Assembly (NCBI GenBank): GCA_029990175.1
Contig: JARKIP010000065.1
Location: 7,320,501-7,384,500 of the forward strand
Direction: 5' to 3'
Source of the DNA: Petunia secreta
Lineage: Eukaryota > Streptophyta > Magnoliopsida > Solanales > Solanaceae
DNA length: 64,000 nucleotides
The notes under the pieces were generated by a model, which was not told where the DNA came from, ran no database searches, and saw only the letters and a program-made list of their open reading frames with translations. Of the stretch, positions 24,893-34,198 are shown one piece after another. A program made the translations under genes and the position numbers. Positions within the stretch are counted from its first letter, which is position 1, and each line of letters starts with the position of its first letter.

Positions 24893-25020
24893 ACCCGAAT
24901 TGTTCATTTATAAGGTGAACAGACCTAAAAACGTTCATTTATAAGGCGAACGAGCCTAAAACGTTCATTTATAAGGCGAACGAGCCTAAAACGTTCATTT
25001 ATAAGGCGAACGAGCTTACA
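24893..25020. repeat. 30-bp minisatellite, second block
   Basis: Four more units of the same repeat, in the form GTTCATTTATAAGGCGAACG, separated from the main block by about 340 bp of unique sequence. Confidence 0.9.
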
Positions 25021-25799
25021 TCTGATAGCAGCCTGCAAAATAAAGTTGCAAATGGGATTAATTAAGGTAAGATAATGCAAAACAAATAAGCAGAGTTGGG
25101 TCGTGTTGCTTGTATTGATAGTGCTGCAAAGCGTTGAATGTTGTCCTCGGTCCATAGTGAAACTGATGTTCAATTCCTGCAAAATTTAGAGTAAATGCGT
25201 TGGAAAACGAGTGAATAATAAAGCAAAGGCTATAATGGAAAAGAAAGAAATGGATTTGCTCTGCATATGCGGCAAGGCGAATAATCTTTGAGAAATTGAT
25301 GGTTGCTAGTTCTCCTCATTCTACTTCTTTTGGAATTCCTGCATCCAAAGAAAAATCGTGAGTTATGAAGGATGGGCCCAAAAGCCTCGACATTTTGTTT
25401 TGCTCCTTCTGTCTTTATGCTGAATTTTGCAGTAGCACCCAAAACGAATTGGCCCCTGTTTTCAAAGAAAAAACTGTTAGTTTTTGAACAAATAGTGGCT
25501 GGCTTGATTGAACACCTAATGCGGCTTCAAATCTGCATCTTCTTGTATGGAAATCAGATGTATTGCTGCTGTGAGAGTCCGATGCCCTTGAAATTCTTCT
25601 TTTGTACAAAAGATATCATCTAGAATTGATTTGGCTTGGCTTATTTGGAAAAATGGATTTTCATTAATTTCGGGATTAAAAACCCAATAAAGGGTACAAG
25701 ATAGTTCATTACATAAAACTTCAAAAGAGTATGAAAACATAAGATAGTCGGGCAATAATGCCATTTCAACAAACAAAGTGCTTTCATTTGATCTTTTTG

Positions 25800-27329
25800 C
25801 TAAGCCTCACGTTTCCTTTTCAAATGCCTTGGTGCCAATTTTGATGAATCACCTCTGATGATAATTGTATTTGCTGCTGGAGGATCATAATTGCTTGTTT
25901 GCCCTTGCTTCACACTTATCTTGCCCGTTTCAATCATATTCTGGATTTTGTGCTTAAGTGCCACGAATTCTTCTGTTTCATGGCCTTGAATATTTGAGTG
26001 ATATGTGCACCTCTTTGATAAATCAAATCCTTGAGGCGGATTTTCTGGGATCCATCCCTTCCTTGCTTGCAATAGTCCTTCTACTTTCAATCTCTCAAAT
26101 ATGGCTGACAATGATTCATATAGAGGAGTGAAAGTACGAGGTCTTAGCTTCTTCGTGCTTTGATGACTAGATGGTGCCTGATAAGATCGATGCTGACGAC
26201 TTGAATTCTGCATATCATGATTGTAGTGCACTTGCGAAGGCTGGGAGTGTTGAATATTTTCAGGTGCATCAGAACAATTGAAAACTGGCACTGTAGTGTC
26301 ATAGTCAATCAACCTTCTGGCTTGAAACTTTTCTTCCAAAATCTTTGCATACCGGATTAAACTGGGAAAATCCTTTAAATTGGCAAAAAGTAGCTTTTCA
26401 TAAAATATGCCTTCTTGAAGGTCAATGAAGGTTGCTATCAGCTCATCTTCAGGCAATGGAGGATGCATCTTAGAAGCCTCTAGCCTCCATCTCACAGCAA
26501 ACTCTGCAATAGACTCATGCGGCATCTTCTTGATTTTGCGCATATCAATTAGATAAGGATCTCTTACCATGTTGAACTTGTATTGTTCCACAAAGTCTCG
26601 AGCCATGTCTTCCCATATGTGCCATTTGGTAAAATCCTGCTTAGTATACCACGCAAGTGCCATTCCTGATAAACTCTGAATAAACAATCTCATACGCAAA
26701 GCTTCATCCTTGACAATTCCAATTAATCTGCTACAATAATCTTTCAGATATGCATAGGGGTCCCCTTTTCCATTGAAAGTGTTAAATGTTGGTATCTTGT
26801 ACCCACTTGGAAGCTCAAGATCCGGGTGAATGCATAAGTCTTCATAGTATAAGCTCTGAATATTCCTAGAGCGCAATTCTTTTCCCATGATCTTTCTCAA
26901 AATCTGTTCATCCATATTGTGAGGATAAGTTGTCTCAACTTCTTTCCCAGGCAATTCTGGTGAACGCACTATCAATTGATTTGATTGACTCCCCACGGCA
27001 GGCATATTGATAAATGGTGGTTGGTATAAAGTTGCAGCTGGCCAAGCATTTGGATTGGTAAGATATCCTTGTGGGATTTGTGGATATATAGTATGTATAG
27101 GCCTTGGGTAATTACGCATTGTTAAGTAAGGTGGATTGGAGGTATAGCTTGTATTTGGCAAAGGTTTGCTAGTATTGACAAAGTTGACAATCCTATTCCT
27201 TTGGACCACATGTTCTTCAACCTCATCATTCTGCGCTTGCAAGATACCCATACCAGAACTGGTTGTCTGAAGCTGCTTTGCCATGTTGTTTTGTCCTTGA
27301 TGCAGATTTTCAGCCATTTCAGTGTTCAA
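25800..27329 (-). CDS. gag: TAT-C gag (second, intact copy)
   Basis: A 509-codon uninterrupted frame. Residues 1-50 are polar and probably helical, 55-120 are rich in Pro, Tyr and Asn, and about 178-320 form the retrotransposon gag core (TFNTFNGKGDPYAYL, LFIQSLSGMALAWY, then a YKFN/MRKIKKMP helix region). Gag forms the particle that packages element RNA. Near residue 440 there is a zinc-like CTYHSNIQGHETEEF motif in which the last expected Cys is Phe; the broken upstream gag keeps that Cys. The frame ends in a basic tail (HLKRKREA). No protease or RT frame follows, which is unusual for Tat/Ogre elements, where gag is normally followed by pro-pol. Start chosen at the first Met of the frame. 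Confidence 0.85.
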   Translation of the reverse strand: MNTEMAENLHQGQNNMAKQLQTTSSGMGILQAQNDEVEEHVVQRNRIVNFVNTSKPLPNTSYTSNPPYLTMRNYPRPIHTIYPQIPQGYLTNPNAWPAATLYQPPFINMPAVGSQSNQLIVRSPELPGKEVETTYPHNMDEQILRKIMGKELRSRNIQSLYYEDLCIHPDLELPSGYKIPTFNTFNGKGDPYAYLKDYCSRLIGIVKDEALRMRLFIQSLSGMALAWYTKQDFTKWHIWEDMARDFVEQYKFNMVRDPYLIDMRKIKKMPHESIAEFAVRWRLEASKMHPPLPEDELIATFIDLQEGIFYEKLLFANLKDFPSLIRYAKILEEKFQARRLIDYDTTVPVFNCSDAPENIQHSQPSQVHYNHDMQNSSRQHRSYQAPSSHQSTKKLRPRTFTPLYESLSAIFERLKVEGLLQARKGWIPENPPQGFDLSKRCTYHSNIQGHETEEFVALKHKIQNMIETGKISVKQGQTSNYDPPAANTIIIRGDSSKLAPRHLKRKREA

Positions 27330-28259
27330 TGCTAGCCAACCTTTAACAAATGAATTCTACACATTGAACAAAAGCAAGTTAATACATAAAATGATAATGC
27401 ATGCATAAAATTTCAAGTGTAAAATAGGCCATTAGGCCGAATGGATGGGACCAAAATCCCGACTCAACACATGAGTAAAATATTTAAGAGTTCGAAACTC
27501 AATGATCAACAAAATTTGATTTTTCAAGACGTGAATTGAGGAAAACAAGAAAGTTTTTACTAAATTAGTATGCGTGCTAGACTATTTTGACACAAATTGC
27601 TAAAACGGTCAGCTTATTTTGAACATCAATGCTTTGCTCGACTATCGATTCTTCTTTTGAAAATGACAGTCTGCACCAATCCTTGAAAACTGCTTCTAAT
27701 AACGAACAAACCAACGCAATCTCTTCAACTTGCTTTTTTTTTTGCAAAATTCTGCCCCAGTTATGACTCCACCATTTCAACTTGTTTTGCAAAACCTGCC
27801 CCAGTTATGACTTTCAAAACTTCAAACTACTTAACAAAAGCTGGCCCAGTTGCAATCTCCCACGTCTTCTACTTGCTTTGCGAAATTTGCCCCAGTTTCT
27901 ATCTTTGGGAAAATTAAAATTTAAATACTAAAGGGTCGAGCCCGATGGGGGAGCCTACGTATCCCTCCTTGGGAATCAGACCGTGCGTAGTTCTGCTTAC
28001 ATAGAAGAGATTTTCCAAATGATGGTGTAACCAAAACTCGATATGAGTTGCCTACGCATCCCGCCTTGGGAAACCGGTTACAGTAGTTTGCTTACATAGA
28101 AATAAATTCAAACATTCATAATTTTATATTCTTTCTTTTCTTTTCTTTTAACAAAACTAACAAAAGGAAAATAAAATAGTCACTCCCTAATAATGTAAAT
28201 AAACTAACTTCTACTTCGGCCACTCTAATACTTTTCTGGAACTTGATTGGGGTCTAAAT
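27330..28259 (-). mobile_element. TAT-C spacer between the two gag genes
   Basis: No gene. It contains imperfect repeats of a TGCCCCAGTTATGACT-like motif at about 27750-27900 and a related pair around TACGTATCCC/TACGCATCCC at 27957 and 28053. The 71-codon frame at 27577-27792 overlaps these repeats and is not supported. Confidence 0.5.
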
Positions 28260-29429
28260 GCCATTCTTCGAGGGATCTCCCTTTGCATATGGAAGGATTG
28301 CAACAAAAGGTTCGCCAATGCCGTTTGTAGCTAGAATTTTGACCTGGCCAGAGTTAATCAAGCTTTCAACTTTCTGCTTAAATAAAGTGCATTCCTCAAT
28401 ACTATGCCCCTACATCCCTGAATGGTAAGCACAAAATTTCCTCAAATTTTCAGGCTTGCGTGGTTCATACGGCTTTGATGCTATAGGTTGTACCAAATCG
28501 GTCCCCATAAGCTGTTCAAACAATTTTGCATAAGATCCTGGTATCGGTGTGAATGCAAAAGCGTATCTTCTGGTGCGGCTTGATTGTGAACTTGGATTGA
28601 AGATTACTTGATCGATGACAGCTTTTCCTTTATCTTTGGATTGTGCCTCAACCAATTCACACTTTCTCTTGTCAGAAATTATTGCAAACGGCTCTTCTTG
28701 AAGTTCTACGGATTTTCTTTTCAGTGGATTGCCCCTTGCAAAGGTCAGGTTCGGGAGTTCGTACTACTTGACAAAGTTACGAGCTAAGTCATCCCATGTG
28801 AATCGCTTTCCAAGGTCTTGTAGTGCAAACCACGTTAAAGCCGGTCCCGCTAGCGTCTTAACAAATAACCTCAGCTTGATTCCATTGCTTTTTCCAAATA
28901 TTGCTATCCAATCAACAAATGCTTTCAAATGATCATGAGGATCTACTATCCCATCATACACTGGTGGATCAACCACGTCAACAACATTCACATTTTCCTT
29001 TTCTGCTTCACCTAAGCCTGCTTGAGATGGTAGAGCATTCTCATCTATTATTGTGCCATTGCTCTCTTTAGCATTGGGAAGCCCTTCCCCGTTGCTTTTC
29101 TCATTGCTTGTTTTTTATGAGAAGCCACCAAATTCCTTCTCCAACAGGAATGCATGCAAATTAGGGAACTGTTGAGCATCACACTCAAATGCTGGAGCTA
29201 ATTGCATTGTAGGAGGTGCAACAGTATAAATAGGAGCAACAGGAGCACTTGGTCTTGGGCTTGGCACATTACGCACTGGGTTGCGAGCATCCATGAGCGT
29301 GACAACCAATTCAGTAAGGCTATCAAGTCTCTTTTCCAAACTTGCTACGGTTGCTTCAAGCTTGTTAACCTTGTCTTGGTGGGATCCATCATTTCCAGTC
29401 AAGTCAATCACAGCAATTTGACGAGCCAT
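28260..29429 (-). pseudogene. gag: TAT-C gag (first, broken copy)
   Basis: Minus-strand pieces: 29429-29115 (start MARQIAVIDLTGND, then a heptad-like helix KLEATVASLEKRLDSL), 28991-28764 (gag core VYDGIVDPHDHLKAFVDW and LFVKTLAGPALTWFALQD), and 28655 to about 28260 (FTPIPGSYAKLFEQL, then a zinc-like C-x2-H-x5-H-x4-C motif). A stop follows residue 104 of the first piece. The core stops abruptly after LARNFVK, with most of the second half missing, and an in-frame TAG lies inside the zinc-like motif at about 28410. The sequence differs clearly from the 25800-27329 gag, so it is a different gag lineage and not a recent duplication. Confidence 0.75.
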
Positions 29430-31535
29430 AGGTCCTGATCTTGATGTTCAAATAATTAACCCTTTAGCAACGAATACCGAATTTAAATTAAAAGAAAAAT
29501 TATTAAAATGAAACTGACGGGTCAACTTATTCCAAAATGGAGAAATTAAGACCGTACTGAAAAGACCCAAAATTTAGAGCAAGACACTTATTTTGTTAAA
29601 GTAAACCAGACGCGGAAACGCTTGTTCAACTCTGAAATTATTTTCAAAAGGAAAACACACTTGGGAATATTTTAAAATATGACGCTAAACAATATTTTGC
29701 AAAAATGATAAGACTGGGGGTTAAGATAAACAAAATAACATTTGAAATGCATTTTAGAATAACAGTATGCATGAGTTCAGATGAGAGATAAATGACTTCA
29801 AAAAGCGGTTAACTTTTACAAAAGATAGGTTGAAGTAACATAACGTTAATCTTACCATGCCGCTGAACAAATTCAATCATTGCGCAATCAGTGCTAACAA
29901 ATTTCAAGCAAGATGCACATATTTAGCAAGTAATCGCATATTAGACAGATAATTTGACATGTGGCAATCACAAGCGATTGAGCGTAAATAAAATACAAAC
30001 GCGTCCTACCCTGTAAGGTGCCTCTATTGTGCCAGAGGTAAGCCTAAGATGCGCAAACAAGTGGTAACGAAAAATAGTTCATGCAAGTTTTGACCAATTC
30101 AAATTTAGTGTAAGCAATAATAATAACAATAATCGATAACAATCATCTCTCCGCTTTGACACTGCAATTCCATTATCCCAACTAGCTTCCGAAAGTTGGT
30201 ATCAACTCGACATTCTAACACAGCTCATGCTCTCCACAACATCTGCACCAAATTTCTAAACCCAAATGCCTAAAACCTGAAACAAACCTCTATACCTTTT
30301 GCAAACACCAACGCTCCTCCAAGCACAACTCCCAATTATTTCACAACATCCAAGGGTGAGATTTCAACTGCCTTCACCATACCAGACTGCAAACCAGGAA
30401 AGGCGCCAATTGGCCTTTCAAAAATAAAACCTCACTGGTCCTCGGCTTTAGTCAAGCCTCTAAGCTTCCTAGGTTTTGCAAGGCTCACAGACCTTGTTCA
30501 TAAGGCTCCTCACTGGTCCTCAGCTTTAATCAAGCCTCTCAGTTTCCTAGGTAGCCAAGACCGCACTGGTCTTCAAGGAGGGACCCCATTGGTCGTCTAT
30601 AGACATAGGGGCTTCACTCTCCTAGTATGCGACAAGCATACTTCATTCCATAAGAATTTGCAGCTGGTTAGTCAACATGGGCCTGCACACACGCAAAGCC
30701 ATTCACGAGAGTGACCCCACTGATCTTTTGAAGACACAAGGGGCTTTGCCTCATAGATCTCACTACACCATACCATCTCGAAAACACAAACCAATCAAAT
30801 CTGTCTAACTTTCCCCGGACTGCAATTCTGTCTATGATCTCAAATTCTATGCGGACTGCTATGACTACATAGATTCAGCTAAATTCTTCCATTTTCTGAC
30901 CTAAAAGACAACATAGCAGACAAAATTCCAAATCTGATTTTGCTCAAAACATGGTTAGGACTGAGAATTCGTTATCACATAGCACATAATATGCATTGTC
31001 ATTGGATTTCAAGAACCCGCTGACGTAAGGGAGGTTTCCTAACTATGGAGGCGGTACCAAGGTCCGGGTCAGAACTAAGGTGTAAATGCATGCATGCTCC
31101 TAAAGCTCCGTCTAAGAGTGGGTTAACGGTTGAGGCTAACAGGTGAGTGGCAAGCGGCCTCGCAGTCGAATTACTCCCACGACAACCACCGGTATACCAA
31201 CTTATCATAAGGGTTCTTTAGTGGAAGAAAGTGCGGGTACGCATGAGCGTACCTCACGGATATTTGGGCTGAAAATGCAAGAGGTTCCCAGGAGTGGGGG
31301 AAGTATGAACGGAATGCCAGTTTATATGTGCGCAAATAGGGGTGTAGTGACATGCTTTCGTGACACACAGCAAATCAATTAGATTATTGTACGCGTGCTT
31401 GCAAATAAACAGTAGATATGATCATGCTAGTTTCAACAATTATTAAATAAGCTACGCTTACTAATATCGGCATACAACTCAAACAATACAAACAAACAAA
31501 TTCGTGAAAGCCTTTTGGTTAGCACTATTTGTGTA
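29430..31535 (-). mobile_element. TAT-C 5' leader
   Basis: About 2.1 kb between the primer site and the first gag, without a supported gene. A direct repeat of about 40 bp (CTCACTGGTCCTC(G/A)GCTTTA with AAGCCTCT) occurs at 30431 and 30507. Ogre elements normally have ORF1 here; I find no DUF7745-like sequence. Confidence 0.6.
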
Positions 31536-31553
31536 TCCCCAGCGGAGTCGCCA
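31536..31553 (-). promoter_or_regulatory. TAT-C tRNA-Arg primer binding site
   Basis: Minus strand TGGCGACTCCGCTGGGGA, three bases from the LTR end at 31557. This matches the tRNA-Arg-type site reported for Ogre/Tat elements and fixes the minus orientation. Confidence 0.85.
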
Positions 31554-31556
31554 CGC

Positions 31557-31856
31557 TGTTGAACCCTCCCAAAACAATGCACAACAAGTATGCACCGGGA
31601 TTTGATTTCAACAAAATGGGACTCCAAAGGTTTTTTTTTTTTTTTGGAGTCGCCACCTAATTTAAGGATTATTAGGAACCTAAGGTTAACTAATGAGTGC
31701 AATTTATTTTTTAATTAAATAAAATTAAATTAAAATAAGAGATTTTGAGTAAGTGGTTCTCTTAAATTCGAAAGAAGGTCCCTTGCGGGAACACTTTCGA
31801 AAATCCGCTAAATGCGGTTAATCCGACGGTTTTCACGAATTTATTAAGGATAATAA
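31557..31856 (-). mobile_element. TAT-C 5' LTR, PBS-proximal segment
   Basis: Matches 19226-19525 of the other LTR and stops in GGATAATAA, just before the EPRV. It continues at 39633. Confidence 0.88.
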
Positions 31857-31861
31857 AAATC

Positions 31862-31880
31862 TGGTATCAGAGCCATGATG
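31862..31880 (+). promoter_or_regulatory. EPRV tRNA-Met primer binding site
   Basis: TGGTATCAGAGCCATGATG, the initiator tRNA-Met complement that marks nucleotide 1 of caulimovirid genomes. Only about five bases separate it from the left junction with the LTR. Confidence 0.9.
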
Positions 31881-31894
31881 CATAGTAGCAATAG

Positions 31895-32974
31895 GTGAAG
31901 AGTTCAACACTTATTTTTCTAATGAATATCATTAGGAACAAAACTACTGTTAAAAACAGTAGAAAAGAAGAATATGAAATGCCACAGCATTTAGATTTAC
32001 TTAATAAATGGACTATTCCTAAAGTTCAACCTAGGCTGATATACCAGCTAGGAACCTTTGAAAAATTGGGTTTAAAACAGGTAGTGAAAACTACTGAAGA
32101 AACGATCACGGTTGATAGCGATCATGCTACTTTTAATTTATTGTCTGAGCATGATTTAACACCGTATATGCATACTCATAGATTCATTCATATTGGTTTA
32201 ATTCAAGTTGCTTTTAAACCTTTAACCTTAAGAGGTTTACCTGAAAGTTTTATAGCTGCTCTCAGGGATGGTAGAAACCATAATTGGAAGAAATCCCTTA
32301 TAGGAATTGTTCAATCAAGTTTGGCTTATGGCCCAGTATATTTTAATGCTTATCCGAATTTACAGATATCGTTGTCGGATGAAAATGCTTTAAAAGCTTT
32401 GGTTTTAAATGTTAAATTACATGGTTATGATTATATGCCTAATACAGAAGTAATATGTATCTGTTATAGGATTTATTTTAAGCCACTATATACTTTGAAT
32501 CCTATGTGCAAAATTATGGATTTTAAAAATGAAACTATTTTAATGGAAACTAATTTTGGTAAATCTAAAATTACTACCAGAAGACCTATCAAATGGGATG
32601 AAATAGATTTCCCTAAAGAGTGGGTCATGGAGGAAGTGGTTCCTCCAAAGGACTTTAAAAATATAGATCTAACTGGAATTGAACAAACTCCAGAAGGAAA
32701 TGTAAGAATCAGGTTTGCACCTGAAGATGACAGGTCTAGTTTTCAAGGTTTATCTAGATCTAATTCGTTACATCATTCTTATATTTTTCCTATTGATTAT
32801 ATTGTTCAAACTCCTTCTAGAGCTTCTACTTCTCAGTTAAGAGAGGAAGTGCCTAGATATCATACTTTAAAAATTGATAAAAATAATATTGTTACTCCTG
32901 TTGCTCCTATAAAGGAACAACAAATAAACGATGTAGACATAACTGCATCTGAAATGGATTTTGGTGAAATTTAA
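31895..32974 (+). CDS. EPRV movement protein (30K family)
   Basis: An intact frame of 359 codons. The 30K-type core lies at about residues 60-220: IGIVQSSLAYGPVYF around residue 142, an LSD motif with its conserved Asp at 162, and then NVKLHGYDY and YRIYFK. Movement proteins of this family widen plasmodesmata for cell-to-cell spread. A second Met ten residues in (codon 31922) could also be the start. The frame ends in a TAA overlapping the next ATG (TAATG). Movement protein and the downstream coat/pol frames share one reading frame, so it was probably the N-terminal part of a longer polyprotein. Confidence 0.82.
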   Translation: MKSSTLIFLMNIIRNKTTVKNSRKEEYEMPQHLDLLNKWTIPKVQPRLIYQLGTFEKLGLKQVVKTTEETITVDSDHATFNLLSEHDLTPYMHTHRFIHIGLIQVAFKPLTLRGLPESFIAALRDGRNHNWKKSLIGIVQSSLAYGPVYFNAYPNLQISLSDENALKALVLNVKLHGYDYMPNTEVICICYRIYFKPLYTLNPMCKIMDFKNETILMETNFGKSKITTRRPIKWDEIDFPKEWVMEEVVPPKDFKNIDLTGIEQTPEGNVRIRFAPEDDRSSFQGLSRSNSLHHSYIFPIDYIVQTPSRASTSQLREEVPRYHTLKIDKNNIVTPVAPIKEQQINDVDITASEMDFGEI

Positions 32975-34174
32975 TGGATTTTAAGTCTACAATTGATTTT
33001 AGTCGGGGATCACCCGCAAGAAAGAAGGTATCTGAGGATTTTTATAAACCTAGATGGGAGCAATTTAGAAAATGGTTTTTTAAGAGTTTTAATAAAACTG
33101 AACAAAATGATTTTCAAGAAGAATTTTATAAAGATCTTGAGAAAGTTAATAAAATTATATCTTTCATTCCATGGTTTATGGGAAAATATATAGCAAATAA
33201 TATCGCTGTTTTGGAAAGACAATTTGAATTATCGAATGGTAAAATCATTGACGCTGTATTACCTCCACAACAACCTTTCAAAATAAAGAAGGAGGGAAAA
33301 ATGATTGATTTTGCAGCTTTTTCTGCAATGTTTGAAGATAATACTCTTCAAATTACTGTTAGACACATTAATATAATGTTTGAAACAGCAGAACTATACA
33401 AATATTTATGTTCATATATTGGGTGAACATATTGCGTCTTTACATGATAAAGTAGATAAATTATTATCGATGAGCAGTAATACTGCCAGTACATCAGGAA
33501 AAGAAAAATTGGAAGAGCCACCACGGGTAGCCATTCCAACCATTCAACCTCCTCCTGATGTTGAAAATTTTAAAATAAAACCTGATGCATCTAATATAGA
33601 AAAAATTTTAAATGAAAAATTTAAAGAGTTATCTCTAAAGCCTCTAATTAATACAAAGGGGAGTGATAATGAATTTTCTGATAATGACTTTCCTGAATTG
33701 AATTTTGATCAAATTAATAAACTAAAGTCTTCTTATAATTCAAAATTTGCTGAAAAGCCAAGGCAAAGAATGTTTTACTACCCGAGACCTACTCCTCAGG
33801 ATGTACTATTCGAAGAACAGGATGATATGTATGCTCCTAATAGCTTCAGTGGTAAGCAAATTTATGAGTGGAACATTGATGGTCATACCAATAGGCAGAT
33901 GTATATTGTTATACATAGAATGATGATGTATAGAACTATTTGTAAAACTAATGGTAATAGTGATAAAACTGTTGCCAATATGATTGTTGCAGGTTTTACT
34001 GGTCAATTGAAAGGCTGGTGGGATAATTATCTTACAGCTGACCAGCGAAATAAAATTTTGAATGAAGTAAAAAATGAACCTGGAACATCTACAGCAGATA
34101 ATTCCAATGCTGTTTATTCATTGGTTGTTAATATAATTGAACACTTTTCAGGTAGATGGTCTGATAATAGTTAG
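32974..34174 (+). pseudogene. EPRV coat-protein (gag-like) region, broken
   Basis: The first piece (32974-33426, 150 codons) is one frame off; the second piece (33380-34174) returns to the movement-protein frame. The second has an acidic, Ser/Asn-rich linker and then the caulimovirid capsid-like core, with YAPNSFSGKQIYEWNIDG and GFTGQLKGWWDNYL at residues 205-218. A TAG at 34172-34174 interrupts it, and the same frame resumes downstream to the zinc knuckle. So two shifts that cancel out, plus one stop, separate it from its neighbours. A natural ORF boundary at the TAATG is possible but less likely. Confidence 0.75.
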
Positions 34175-34198
34175 AGTATTCGAACCCTCTTACAGAAT

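Larger units (their letters stand above)
23514..25799 (-). mobile_element. TAT-C 3' untranslated region
   Basis: About 2.3 kb without pol sequence between the gag stop and the LTR. It holds a 30-bp tandem repeat in two blocks and otherwise no recognisable feature. The lack of protease, RT, RNase H and integrase here makes the element non-autonomous. Confidence 0.7.

Noticed and set aside
24247..25020. CRISPR-like array
   Set aside because: Repeats are head-to-tail without unique spacers, and the DNA is clearly plant nuclear.
32960..32990. TAATG as a native stop-restart coupling between two viral genes
   Set aside because: The downstream coat and polymerase frames return to the movement-protein frame, so compensating indels in one long ORF explain it better. 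Kept as an alternative in the findings.
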